The notes under the pieces were generated by a model. It made no database searches and was not told the DNA's origin. It saw only the letters and a list, made by a program, of their open reading frames with translations. 64,000 nt of DNA, from contig JAVGVS010000011.1 of assembly GCA_032718565.1 (NCBI GenBank), positions 5,023,904 to 5,087,903 of the forward strand, read 5' to 3'. Position 1 is the stretch's first letter. Each line of letters starts with the position of its first letter. Shown piece after piece: positions 34,671-44,390 of this stretch. A program made the position numbers and the translations under genes. Origin of the DNA: Distichodus sexfasciatus. Lineage: Eukaryota; Chordata; Actinopteri; Characiformes; Distichodontidae.

Positions 34671-34864
34671 GTGATTGATTAGTTGTCATTGTGAACACAC
34701 CACACCACACCACAGCACACAGTGCATCCATGAAGGAGCAGTGGGCAGCTAACATGGGCAGCACCTGGGGAGCAGTGCTTGGGGACGGTACCTTGCTTGG
34801 ATTCGACCCGGTGACCTTTTGATCACGGGGTGAACGCCCTAACCGTTACGCCATCAACTGCCCT
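34671..34864 (-). mobile_element. tRNA-headed SINE with internal deletion
   Basis: Tail at left (gtgattgattagttgtcatt), then gtgcatccatgaaggagcag, ggggagcagtgcttggggac, and a well-kept head at right: attcgacccggtgacctttt, gggtgaacgccctaaccgtt, catcaactgcccta. About 35 bases between the GGTACC word and the T arm are missing, as is the 'aaatgcagaggtcac' part. Confidence 0.85.
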
Positions 34865-35179
34865 ATTACTACATAAAAATGTCATAATTGTTTTGTTGCT
34901 TTTTGTGATTTGACATGAATGGAAGTGATTGTGTTAAATCAGCATATGACACTGTCTCATATCGCTCACTGGCTCCTAAACTGTGTCTAATCAAAATTGT
35001 ATCGTAGCACTTCGTGATATTGGCAAGCTTTGAGAGTCGTCATTTGTTGAATTAATATAATGTTGGATTATGATTAAACATATCATACTTCACACCAAAA
35101 GAACTGGCGAGAACTCACACAAGAGGCTTTCATAGAGAAGGAGAACCTTCCCCTCACCCAAACCACTTACTCTGTCTAA
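34865..35179. other. AT-rich non-coding sequence
   Basis: No features recognised. Confidence 0.4.
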
Positions 35180-35840
35180 CGTGAGAACAACTCGTCGACT
35201 GGGAGCTTAACTGCTAAAAGCCAACGCAGCCATAATGTAATAAGTAGATAGTTGCTCTAGACGCTTCACGCCTTGCAGAACAAGCTCCCCAGTCTTCAAT
35301 TAGCCTGGACCTGGAAATCACTTAAGCACTTATCTGGCTTCAAGAACTTGAAATAGCAGCCTTGCATAAGCCGGACCCAACTCCAGGCGACGAAAAAGGG
35401 AAGTGCTTCTGATTTAGTTCCACAGTTTCAAATCTCATCCCTCTCTTCCTCCTCCTCCTCCCCTTCCTCTTCCTCCCTCTCCAGTCGCCTCTCACATCCC
35501 CATGTCTCTTCTCATCTTCCTCCCCTCCTTCTCCCTCTTCCTCACTCTCTCCGTCTCCCACGTCTCCCTCCTGACTTGCCCCTCTACCCGCTACTTGCGG
35601 CGTCGCCGTACCCCTGGCAGGCCGATGCCAACATGTTTCAGGTTAGATGGCAGCCAATAAGAGGGGGAGGCCGGCGTGACAGCGTCTGACAAAACAGCTC
35701 AGCGAAGAGCACTATTCCAGGTGACAAGAACCTGAACTGGCGACCCAAACTCCTGCAGCTCGGCTTCTAGCAGGAGCTTCTGACAATATAAATTGCAGGC
35801 AATTTGTCTGGGATTAGGCTACGCAAAATATTACAGGGGC
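35180..35840. promoter_or_regulatory. Candidate conserved non-coding block with CT-rich tract
   Basis: 35440-35560 is a CT-rich tract. On either side are repeat-free blocks: gtcttcaattagcctggacc, gcaggccgatgccaacatgt, ggcagccaataagagggggag-type words and tgcaggcaatttgtctggga. A 21-nt segment at 35621-35641 has AG before it and gttaga after it; see the findings. Confidence 0.35.
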
Positions 35841-36132
35841 CTATTAAATTAGACATGTCTACTTTCACAGTTAGGCTTGCAAAGCACATAGACAGTCCAC
35901 CTCATGTAGCAGAAAGTGTAAAATGAATGTATAATAATTACATATTTTAAAATTAACTACTAATAGATTTTTAAAAATCATTTGGTTTGCTACCTTATAT
36001 TTGGTTATTTTGTTTCTGAAACCTAACTTTTTTGTGCTACAGTACATTCAAAGACTCATAATGTGGTCTATTAATCCACGACTGAACAATAATCTCAATT
36101 TTACTCTACAGCATCATCATCATCTTTAAGTG
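35841..36132. other. AT-rich non-coding sequence
   Basis: No features recognised. Confidence 0.4.
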
Positions 36133-36560
36133 AATTTAAGTGAGTAATTATTTGTCACCATTAGGTTGTCACCTATGTCTGACAAAAAACACATGGACAT
36201 TTCGCCAACCTGACAAATCACTTTGCCTATAAGCGAAAACACATCTGACCTATAACATTCAGTGTCCCTGGAGAGAGATTATTCCCCCGAGACAGACCAT
36301 TAAAAAGAAGGACAATCCTGGTAAAACCGGGACAAGTGGCAACCCTAGTCACCCTAGTCACCATGAACACAGCACAGCACAGCACAGCACACACTGCACC
36401 ACAACAAAATGTGATCTCTGCATTTGATCCATCTGTGAAGGAGCAGTGGGAAGCTTTGGCAGTGCCAGGAAGCAGCGCTTGGGGAAAATACCATGCTCAT
36501 GATTACCTTAGTGGTATCTTTATCAGTCCGGAACTTGAACCAACAACTACCAGTTGCCCC
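36133..36560 (-). mobile_element. tRNA-headed SINE split by a hAT-like element
   Basis: The tail (aagtgagtaattatttgtca, 36139-36158) is separated from the rest (catgaacacagcacagcac, from 36362, to cagttgcccc at 36560) by 195 bp. Closing the gap at GTCACCAT restores the normal tail order. The body carries gatctctgcatttgatccat and ggaagcagcgcttgggg. The GCACA repeat is expanded as in the copy at 33490. Confidence 0.85.
36162..36356. mobile_element. 195-bp hAT-like MITE inside the SINE
   Basis: Flanked by a perfect 8-bp direct repeat GTCACCAT (36154-36161 and 36357-36364). The left end is taggttgtcacctatgtc. The right end in reverse complement is tagggtgactagggttgcca, an imperfect inverted repeat with TAGG termini. 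No coding capacity. An exact 8-bp duplication points to hAT-type transposition. Confidence 0.8.
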
Positions 36561-37439
36561 ACTTCCCAACTCTGTTTTCTTGTTTTCTCTGAATTTTGCC
36601 GATTTACTTTTCATTGAATAACTACTGCAGCCATGTTTGACGATGGAAATCTAAAAGTTATGTCCTTAACCAGTCATATTCCTGTACCTAAATAATCACA
36701 TTTCAATAATATGATTGAGTTAACTTTTAAGCCAGAAAATGCAGAGTGATCATGAAATAATGAAAGACTGCAGCCCACACACATTATTCCCCTTGAACTA
36801 GTCTCAGCAAGTCCAATTATCATTAGTTAATATTATAATTCTGGAATTTTTCAACCATGCAGCAGAGCAGGTAGACTGCAGAAGGAAGTTCCTCCACATC
36901 ATTTCTTCACTGAAATGCATCTGACTTATTTTAAACCTGCTTCCGTCATCTGACTTGTTTGGTCATCCACTTCTGTCCACTTCTATTTGTGTCTCTTTGC
37001 ACTCTCTTAACAGATAAAGGCACTTTTATAAAGCTGGAATAAATTCCTATACTAAGAAAAAGAGAATTATTAATTTTTGGGCTTGATTTTAGGACAAAGA
37101 CCTAAATACTTTGGCCATGAAGAGAAATTGGAAGGACAGGGAGATTCTGATGTTGTGAAAAACAATAACGCAACAGAAGAATATGATAGTCCATCAAGAT
37201 GGCAATATGGACATGACACATATGACCTTAAAGAAGCTCAGAGTGGCTGCTTTAGATAGAAAATCCTGATGCGCCAAAGCCCCAAGAGGTTCCCAAGAAC
37301 GAGATTCGGCAAAAAAAACTAAACTAAACAAAGAAATTGAGCATTGTCCTAAAAAAGCAACACATCTGAAGTCACAATTAACCACTTAATGCCTAAAAAA
37401 CTTCTAAAACCTCTTAAAGCCCAACTAAATTGACACCAA
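36561..37439. other. AT-rich non-coding sequence
   Basis: No exon signals or shared repeats were seen. Confidence 0.4.
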
Positions 37440-37990
37440 TCATGGGGTTAAAGATGTCACAGTGTCAGAGAACAACCTCATCACCTGCCTCATCCTGAGG
37501 CTTCTTTAAGTACAGTTTAATTACACGTGGTCGTCGTATTTCCAGTGTCTCATCTCAGCTCAGGACTTTTGCAGGGTGAGGGACGGGGAAGAGCTCTTAA
37601 TCCCCCCACACGGCACAGCTCCCGACGGAGGCTCAGGGTTAATACCGTCCCTGGGCTAACGCCTGCACGAGGCCTAATGACTGCATCTCAACCTACAGCT
37701 GAACTCTTGCACTTCGCCACAAATATGTCAGGCGTCTGAGGCAGCAGCATCAGAGCCGAGGTATGCGTGCAGGTCTTGTAAAGGCCGTCAGCCGTTTCCA
37801 GGTGATTACCCAGACAGAAACGGAGGACAAGCGGCTTTCAAATAAGTCAGACTCATTCCTCTCACGAACTAAATGAGAAGAGATGAGACGGAATTTAGCG
37901 CTTCCTTTTACACCCACTCTGCTTAGTTCCAGAGTGCTAATATTCAGGATATTGGTGTTAATATTGAGTAATGGCCGATTATTGAACTTG
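37440..37990. promoter_or_regulatory. Candidate conserved non-coding block
   Basis: tacagtttaattacacgtgg, cgaggcctaatgactgcatc, ggtgattacccagacagaaa, gagacggaatttagcgcttc in repeat-free, GC-richer sequence. Confidence 0.35.
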
Positions 37991-38049
37991 CAGACACTTG
38001 TTTAAAGGTAATAAAAATGTGTTTACACAATAGAATCTGCGCTCGTATG

Positions 38050-38150
38050 TGAGTCATAGTTCACTGGCAAGGTTTGTACTGCAAATATGCTTAACTATTA
38101 ATGCTGGGATATTTTTAAAAATAAAAGTGTGCATATCTTTGTGATTTTGA
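38050..38150 (+). repeat. Diverged repeat pair with 51290-51395
   Basis: tcactggcaaggtttgtact, gcaaatatgctta, taatgctgggatattttt parallel catcgacaaggttggtactg, taaatatgcaata and taaagctgggacatggtttt. Order and spacing are kept; identity is modest. Unknown family. Confidence 0.45.
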
Positions 38151-38867
38151 AATTATTTAAGGATACACACAGATGTGATTGCGGACTTGATGAGGTGGAT
38201 TACATGTAGTGGTGTATTTTTAAATGGACAGAATTTCCACAAATTACCAAAAAATGTACAGAATTTTAGCAATAACCGAATAACCATCGTGGCCAAGATA
38301 ACGCTGCCCATGACTGCCATTAGATGCTGTTGAGTTCGCTTCATTAACATACATGTTTTTTATGTTAAAACAACCAATGGCACCGCCAAGAGACTCACCG
38401 GTGACTGGATTTCCTCTAGGTTTGACTGACAGCATGAACAGTTCAAACACAAACCCTAATTAAAACTCTTTAAAAACAGCATTAGACTGAAGGACTGATG
38501 CAGCAGTTCCCTGTAAGTGCCATCAGTCAAGATCCCCCAAGAATTCAACAATTAGCACAGAGAGAGCCAAGCAGGACTGTTTGCCTTTAGCTGTGAAGAG
38601 CCTCCGAATGACCTCGCTCTTACATACTGGACCTGCCAATCACATGTCACGTTGCACCACCAGACTAATTAAGTTATAACACACAAGGGATTACCACAGA
38701 CAGGGTTAGCAATATGGCTAAACCAAAAACATGAACTGTGCTGTCAATGTGTAACCAGACTTTGACAAGAATAAAATGTTTGAACTCTTCTTCATAAGAG
38801 AATAAACAAAAATAATTTCATAGGATCCCCTGGGATTAAGTGTGAAATTATAAACTATAGAAAGTAA
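38151..38867. other. Non-coding sequence, possible conserved patches
   Basis: 38380-38680 is mixed and repeat-free (gactgatgcagcagttccct, gtgaagagcctccgaatgac). Nothing coding. Confidence 0.3.
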
Positions 38868-38915
38868 CCTACCAGTCAAAAGTTAGGACACATCGGGTTA
38901 AATATGAGGCATTTT
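38868..38915 (+). mobile_element. Tc1/mariner-like terminal fragment
   Basis: taccagtcaaaagttaggac closely resembles the 'CAGTCAAAAGTTTGGACAC' terminus common to Tc1-like elements of fish. Only one end is seen; the opposite end was not located. Confidence 0.5.
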
Positions 38916-39289
38916 GATCAAAATGTCAGTGTCTAAGTGCTGAAATTAGCTTAATTTTACCAAGTTAAGCATCCAAATTGCTAGTTTGGCAAGCAATTAT
39001 TGGGATGTAATCACTACTGTTGATTATGTTTTCTTAATCAAGTTGATCAAATGTGCAAAATCATTACAGAATTTGTTTATTCACATTTTTGTTCAATGCA
39101 TGACTCCATTTTTTGATATTTCATAACAATCACTTCTGAAAGTTTGAAAACAGTACAAATTCAAAAAATTAGAACTTTAATCTTATAATATATAAAAAGT
39201 TCAAAAGTTATTAATATAAAAAGTTATTTTACACTGATTTATAAAAGATTAACTCTAAAAAAAATCTCACATTTCCCTACCCCTTAGCC
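38916..39289. other. AT-rich sequence, possibly transposon-derived
   Basis: Directly follows the Tc1-like end; no frame remains. Confidence 0.3.
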
Positions 39290-39760
39290 AAAGGCACGGC
39301 CTCTAAAAACATACGCCAAGACGTGTGACCATCCTCTCGGTCAAACGATCAGAAAATCAAAGGCAATCGGTCTGACTGGAGGCCGGCCTTAATGCCCCCT
39401 GATTGTGGGCCGGTAAGCTGGTTTTGTGCGAGCATTGGGGAACGCTGCAGCTTTGGCTTTGGGAGAGAGATTAGCAGGCGAGCTCAGCTTGGCCTCCGAT
39501 CCTTTTTGCTGTGGCCGATGCCTGCAGGCCCTTTGAAGTGAGCCCATCATACCTGGCATTGCAGCAGTGAGAACTAGCCTGGTGTCAGCTCCAATCAGAC
39601 GGCCTGCCTGTAGACGCTGAAGCCAGCCTCACACTAATTGGCCCAATTGAGGATTATACTCTTTTGCAGCAGATTCAGGACAATCATTTAGTCAAATGGG
39701 CCTCTGCTTTTTTTATCTCTTGCTCATTAAGATTCCTATGCTCTTTTTTTGTAGGCGATG
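39290..39760. promoter_or_regulatory. Strong candidate conserved non-coding element
   Basis: About 470 repeat-free bases: gaccatcctctcggtcaaac, gaaaatcaaaggcaatcggt, ttaatgccccctgattgtgg, cctggcattgcagcagtgag, agctccaatcagacggcctg, acactaattggcccaattga, ttgcagcagattcaggacaa, ttgctcattaagattcctat. Many homeodomain- and CCAAT-like cores. No open frame with coding bias. Confidence 0.45.
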
Positions 39761-40611
39761 GGATTAGAGTTTTTTTTTCCTCCGTTCCGTATTTGGGATG
39801 TATGTGTTAAGTTTTTCAGTCTTAAAGAACTTTCAGTCCTAATCTCAGAGACTTCTCTAGTCAGATTAGTGATGAAGCAGTTTGCTGATGAGAGTATACT
39901 AAATTTGTCTAAAATTGTTAATTTACAATTACACAGATAGTATGTGTTCACCCTTAGACTGGAATATGAAGTCAAAGTGAAGTAAGACAAGTAAACTTTG
40001 TCATCTCTACTATATACACGTTCAAGAGATGAGACGACGTGGCTAAAGCTTCTACAGTAAGAATAAATAAGTAAGCAATATATATATATATATAGACTAT
40101 AAAATATAAAAAACGTTACACTACAGGTAGTAAAAGTAGAATAGTAACATGCAGAATTCAACTTCAATTTAGCCCTGGAGGTTCTTTTTGCACTGGATGT
40201 GCATATATGGTCTGCAGCAGTTAAATATGAAAATTCTACAGGCGGTGCACAATAATGCCGAATAGGATGTGCAAATAACATAAAAAATATAACTGCAAAA
40301 TTGCAAAACAATATAACTGTAAATATTTGGAATATTATGTAATTTTTTAGGCTTTATCACAATACATGATATCTTCATATTTTTTTGTCTCCTCCAAAGC
40401 ACTTCATAAATGTTTGGCTTAAACCTTTGATGCATGAAGTCAATCCAATGAGATGATTCTGTTCCATACAACATGTGCCTGAATTACAATATTCTTGAAT
40501 ACAATCCCAGCAGTTCAATTTAATTAGTTTTCCTCCATCTTCTGAACATAACAACAGATTCGCTTTACCCTGTTTACTCTGTCCCAGTCTCTTTCCTGGT
40601 GCCTTTTTCAC
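39761..40611. other. AT-rich sequence with a long unbiased open frame
   Basis: The minus-strand frame 40311-39736 has 191 codons, but it is Ser/Tyr/Phe/Leu-rich, crosses a (TA)n at 40079-40095 and matches no family I know. Treated as non-coding. 40150-40280 (gcactggatgtgcatatatg, gaataggatgtgcaaataac) hints at an old repeat. Confidence 0.35.
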
Positions 40612-41227
40612 AAGGTCCCATATTATGAAAAAAACCTTTCTGTTCTTCGGACGTCCCTTTGAGTCTGTACTGCCTCTACACACACTGTAAGTTTGATTTA
40701 AAAAATGGGAAATTGTGTTAGTATAAATTTACGAATGTCAGAAATCATGTGCTTAATCAAGCCGTTTAGATTTCTCCCACAGTAGGGGATATTTGAATAA
40801 CTCCACCCTCCTATCTGAGAAGCTCCACCCACCAGGTAGAACTGCAAGCGCTTCCTGATCCTCCATGTTTTTTTACAAGCGCTAGCGTAGGAATCGCAAT
40901 TATGAAGTTTACCGTCGGAGTGTTGTGTTGAACATGTATGACTGTATGGATGTTCTGTTAGCAGCAGCCATGACGATTATTCTCACGTGAGGTAAGCACT
41001 CACCATGCTGTCTACCCCCCCAGTTCCGGAGTGGGGTCATGTGTGGGCAGCAGCGGCTGATTTGCATTTAGAAATACGAATAAGAAACAGCCTATTCTGA
41101 AAGGGACTGAAATAGAGGAGTAAAAAGCAGGCAAAAATGCCTAATCTGAGGGGTATCTTCAGCAAACTACTTCAGTCAGTTATGTTTAGTTTTTTAATTT
41201 GTTGAAAAATGTATAATATGGGACCTT
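40612..41227. mobile_element. 616-bp MITE with perfect 15-bp terminal inverted repeats
   Basis: aaggtcccatattat at 40612-40626 and its exact reverse complement ataatatgggacctt ending at 41227. The next bases (gaaaaaa and the mirror attttt) extend the match loosely. No transposase frame. Obvious target duplications were not found, so superfamily is open. Confidence 0.8.
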
Positions 41228-42082
41228 TAAAACATGCCTTGCCTATATTAAAGTGAGTTTCATGGCTCAGTCTTCTTTAAAAAGTTGGGGAAAAAATGTT
41301 CTGGTTGTTTGTGATATAGTAATACATATAGTACTACAAACAACAATGATACAAGATTCAAGATTCAAGATTCTTGATACAGTCTATTTGATATATTGCC
41401 CAGCCCAAATTCATCTGATAAAGCAACTCTATTTCTTTTTACAACTCTGTACAACTGCATTCAGTATTTAAAAACACATTTTAATCTGAACTCCAATATC
41501 TAAAATATGCCATGGCTACACATACATACACAGACAGAAACAGACAGAAAAACGCTTGATGCATAAGAAAGGAAACTGGAAGAGAAAACTAGAAGCATAC
41601 AAAACGGAACAGCCCCAACACACGCAACAATGAAAGATTCTTAAAGACTTTTTAATTATGCATCTGTTAGAATTTAAACCCTAATAGAGTCTCTTCATTT
41701 GGCAGTAGGAGACAATGTAAAAGTCAGAGCCGTTTGAGGTTCACAACGTGCCATAAAATTCAGTATGAGGACAGGAGGTCATGTTTTTAACGCTTTGGAG
41801 AGTTGGAGAAGCCTCTTAAAGCCAACAGACAATAAGTGCTAGAATGACAATGGACTGTAAAACAATAAAGAGTTACTCATATAACTTCATTACTACTAGA
41901 CGTGGAAGTGTGGAATGCTGTGGAGCGGCTAAATGCAGAAGGGGAACAAGTTATTTAGCATGTTACATGAAATAATTAATCACCAGATTACTAACTGTGT
42001 TATGACAGTGTATAGAATAGTGCTAATTAATGTCCATACTAATATGCTCGCCATTAGTAAAGACAGGCTAAATAAATAACAA
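41228..42082. other. Non-coding sequence
   Basis: A small 'agattca' tandem at 41352-41372 and a gatatattgcccagccc word (41389-41405) typical of a hAT-like repeat end. No exon. Confidence 0.35.
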
Positions 42083-43000
42083 GTGCAAATAACAAATAGT
42101 TTTAAAACAGACAAAGATTTATATGGGAGCTGTTTTATCCTCAGTTCTGTGGGCATGCGGGCTGGCAGACCAGAGCAAGCAAGTCACCGCTGGCAGGAGA
42201 CGCTCCATGGCGAGTGGACGCGAGCTCTTAAATCTCTTAATCAAGTGGTCAGCTCAAGAGGCCAACAGGTCAGCACAGGGCCAAGGCAGTCGTTTGAGGG
42301 TGAAGTCCCAAACACCAAAGCCGTGCCAACCCGATACAGCCACCGACCAGTGAAAAGAGTGAGAGGGGAGAGTATGCTAATTACCGACCAATGGAAGCCC
42401 ATTCCCATAAGCCGCTTTAAAGAGTCGTCCGCCTCACAATGCCCCTCCAAAACCTAACCCGAACCGCCCCTTTATCTCGTCTCCGTTACACTAACGGTGG
42501 GACAGAGAACTACGGCATCACCGGGGGACCCTCCTGCGTCCTGGCACGTTTGATCTTTCACGCTCGGCTGGACGGCTATGGCTCATACACACACCCACAC
42601 AAGCACTCACAGACACACACACAAGCACCACATTCACTGAGGCCGACTTGCCAAGAGGATCCGGTGTCCCCCCACCTCTTTGCAAAAGGTGCTGAGGAGA
42701 AATAGCAGCTCTGCCTTTAAGATGCTACTTCTGGCCACCCACACAAGCTTAGGAGCCATTATAAGCTCTTAATGCCTCAATAAAAGAGAGATTACTGATT
42801 GAGAGGGAATACAATTGGGCCAAATGATCTAAACCCACAGCCCCCCTTATGGCCAGAAGTAGCAAGTAAACACTTTTGGCAGAGTTTGAGAGTTTGGACC
42901 CTTGAAACACTAACCAGATATTTACGATCAATTAAACCCTGTAATGTGTTGAGAACCAGCAGCATGGGGGCAGATAAAGACTAAAATCTCATTTTATAGA
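42083..43000. promoter_or_regulatory. Candidate conserved non-coding cluster
   Basis: A 124-codon plus-strand frame (42083-42457) shows no coding bias and no domain. The DNA is repeat-poor with ctctccatggcgagtgg-type blocks, gctaattaccgaccaatgga, ccataagccgctttaaagag, ctcttaatgcctcaataaaa and gatctaaacccacagccccc. CA patches occur at 42585-42625. Confidence 0.3.
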
Positions 43001-43102
43001 GCAATGTTCATGCAGTTTGTTGATGAACACATGCACCTAGTTTGGTTTACCAAACCATGAGGCCAGATGATAAGCATACAGAAGCACATCAGAAATACTT
43101 TA

Positions 43103-43213
<111 letters not shown>

Positions 43214-43291
43214 ATTTCTATTATTTATATTTTTTTACCGTTTTGGTTTAAAGTAGATGTGTCCCTGGGGTTTGGATCCTCCCTCTCCCCC

Positions 43292-43396
43292 ATGACATCA
43301 GACTCTACTTGTCTTCCTGGATCTGCAGAATTCCAGCAGCAGCAGCGGAATCATCCTCATCATCCTCATCATTTGCCGGGATCAGGACGGACCGAG
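43292..43396 (+). CDS. Exon-like segment with start codon, unidentified (low confidence)
   Basis: An ATG at 43292 opens 35 codons, MTSDSTCLPG then FQQQQRNHPHHPHHLPG and GSGRTE, ending exactly at a consensus donor GAG|gtgagc after 43396. Two AG dinucleotides (at 43300-43301 after a pyrimidine-rich stretch, and at 43327-43328) also allow an internal exon. Gln/His runs are common in transcriptional regulators, but the CAG and CAT triplets could equally be microsatellite-like. Pyrimidine repeats follow. No known protein is recognised. Could be a first coding exon of a plus-strand gene, an lncRNA exon or chance. Confidence 0.25.
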
Positions 43397-43404
43397 GTGA
43401 GCGC

Positions 43405-43475
43405 ACCCTCCCTCTCTCTCTCCCTCTCTCTCCCTCTCTCTTCCTCTCCCTCTCTCTTCCTCTCCCTCTCTCCGT
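43405..43475. repeat. CT-rich microsatellite
   Basis: (CT)n with ccctctctc and ttcctctccc units. Confidence 0.9.
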
Positions 43476-43484
43476 GATTGATCA

Positions 43485-43668
43485 CATCTGGCTGTGGTCC
43501 GGGTTCGGGTCGAGCAGGAGTCGGCGCGCTGTGATTCCCGCGCACTTTTTGGTTTTTGCTGTAACTTGGTGTAAAGCGTCTGAGCGCCAGTTAAACACAC
43601 GACGGGGGTCTTCTGTGTGATGAACCGCAGCAGAAAGTGCTTTTATAACAATCTGCAGAAACCAGCAG
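43485..43668 (+). other. GC/CpG-rich segment ending at a donor site; possible first exon
   Basis: A CpG-rich stretch (ccgggttcgggtcgagcagg, gtcggcgcgctgtgattccc) stands out from neighbours. It ends CAGCAG|gtgagg after 43668. An ATG at 43620 gives a short frame (MNRSRKCFYNNLQKPA) open to the donor. This could be a transcription start region and first exon, perhaps an alternative to 43292-43396. No TATA box is evident. Evidence is weak. Confidence 0.2.
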
Positions 43669-43786
43669 GTGAGGAGGAGCATTTACTAATCAACAATTCA
43701 TCGATGAGTAGTGAACTTAAATCGTGGCCTCAGAGCTTGAGTAAAAACAGCATTTCTGAATTCTAGCATGTGAAACTTTTTAGGGA

Positions 43787-43830
43787 CGATGATGATGATG
43801 ATGGTGATGATGACGACGACGATGATGATT
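43787..43830. repeat. (GAT)n/(GAC)n microsatellite
   Basis: gatgatgatgatggtgatga followed by cgacgacgatgatgat. It lies directly before the assembly gap. Confidence 0.9.
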
Positions 43831-43864
43831 ACAAATGTTGTTGCTGTTTTTGTGTAATTATAAA

Positions 43865-43965
43865 NNNNNNNNNNNNNNNNNNNNNNNNNNNNNNNNNNNN
43901 NNNNNNNNNNNNNNNNNNNNNNNNNNNNNNNNNNNNNNNNNNNNNNNNNNNNNNNNNNNNNNNNN
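43865..43965. other. Assembly gap (101 N)
   Basis: A run of N flanked by (GAT)n on the left and (ATT)n on the right. The near-100 size suggests a placeholder of unknown true length. Confidence 0.98.
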
Positions 43966-44026
43966 ATTATTATTATTATTATTATCATTATTATTATTAT
44001 TATTATTAGTAGTAGTAGTAGTAGTA
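43966..44026. repeat. (ATT)n-(AGT)n microsatellite
   Basis: About 14 ATT-type units with one ATC, then five to six AGT units. It adjoins the gap. Confidence 0.95.
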
Positions 44027-44131
44027 ATGTCATTGTTGTTGTTACTGTTATAGTATATATAAAATAAATCATGGAAGATAATTAACACTGTTAACATTAA
44101 CACCATCTCAGGACAAATTACAAATCAGTAT

Positions 44132-44390
44132 TTTTTAGGACCATTTTGTCCTAAAAGAGAAGACAACTTAGTGAGGACATTTTTATGTGAGGACTGGCCA
44201 CAATAAGAAAAATGTTTATTCTGAAGAGTTGCAGGGTTTATTTATTTTTGTTTGTTTGTTTTTTAGTATGAAAAAGTGTAAAAAACGTGCTGGTTTTTGA
44301 GGTGAAGGTTAGGGTTTGGTGTAGCTGTAGTATTGTTTACATCTAGATATTACGGGAGTCAATGGAAAGCCCTCGCCAAGTGATACCACA
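44132..44390 (+). mobile_element. CA-repeat-associated MITE (copy B, old)
   Basis: Order matches copy D at 57061: acttagtgaggacattttta, gtgaggactggcc, later gaaggttagggtttggtgta, gtagtattgtttacatctag and gagtcaatggaaagccctcg. It ends next to a (GT)n at 44393. Diverged. Confidence 0.65.

Noticed and set aside
35340..35561. Glu/Arg/Gly-rich minus-strand frame resembling an acidic nuclear protein
   Set aside because: It is the translation of a CT-rich tract.
39736..40311. 191-codon minus-strand open frame
   Set aside because: No domain or coding bias; it crosses a (TA)n run and has an AT-rich chance composition.
42083..42457. 124-codon plus-strand frame
   Set aside because: No recognisable protein and no coding bias; the DNA has enhancer-like texture.
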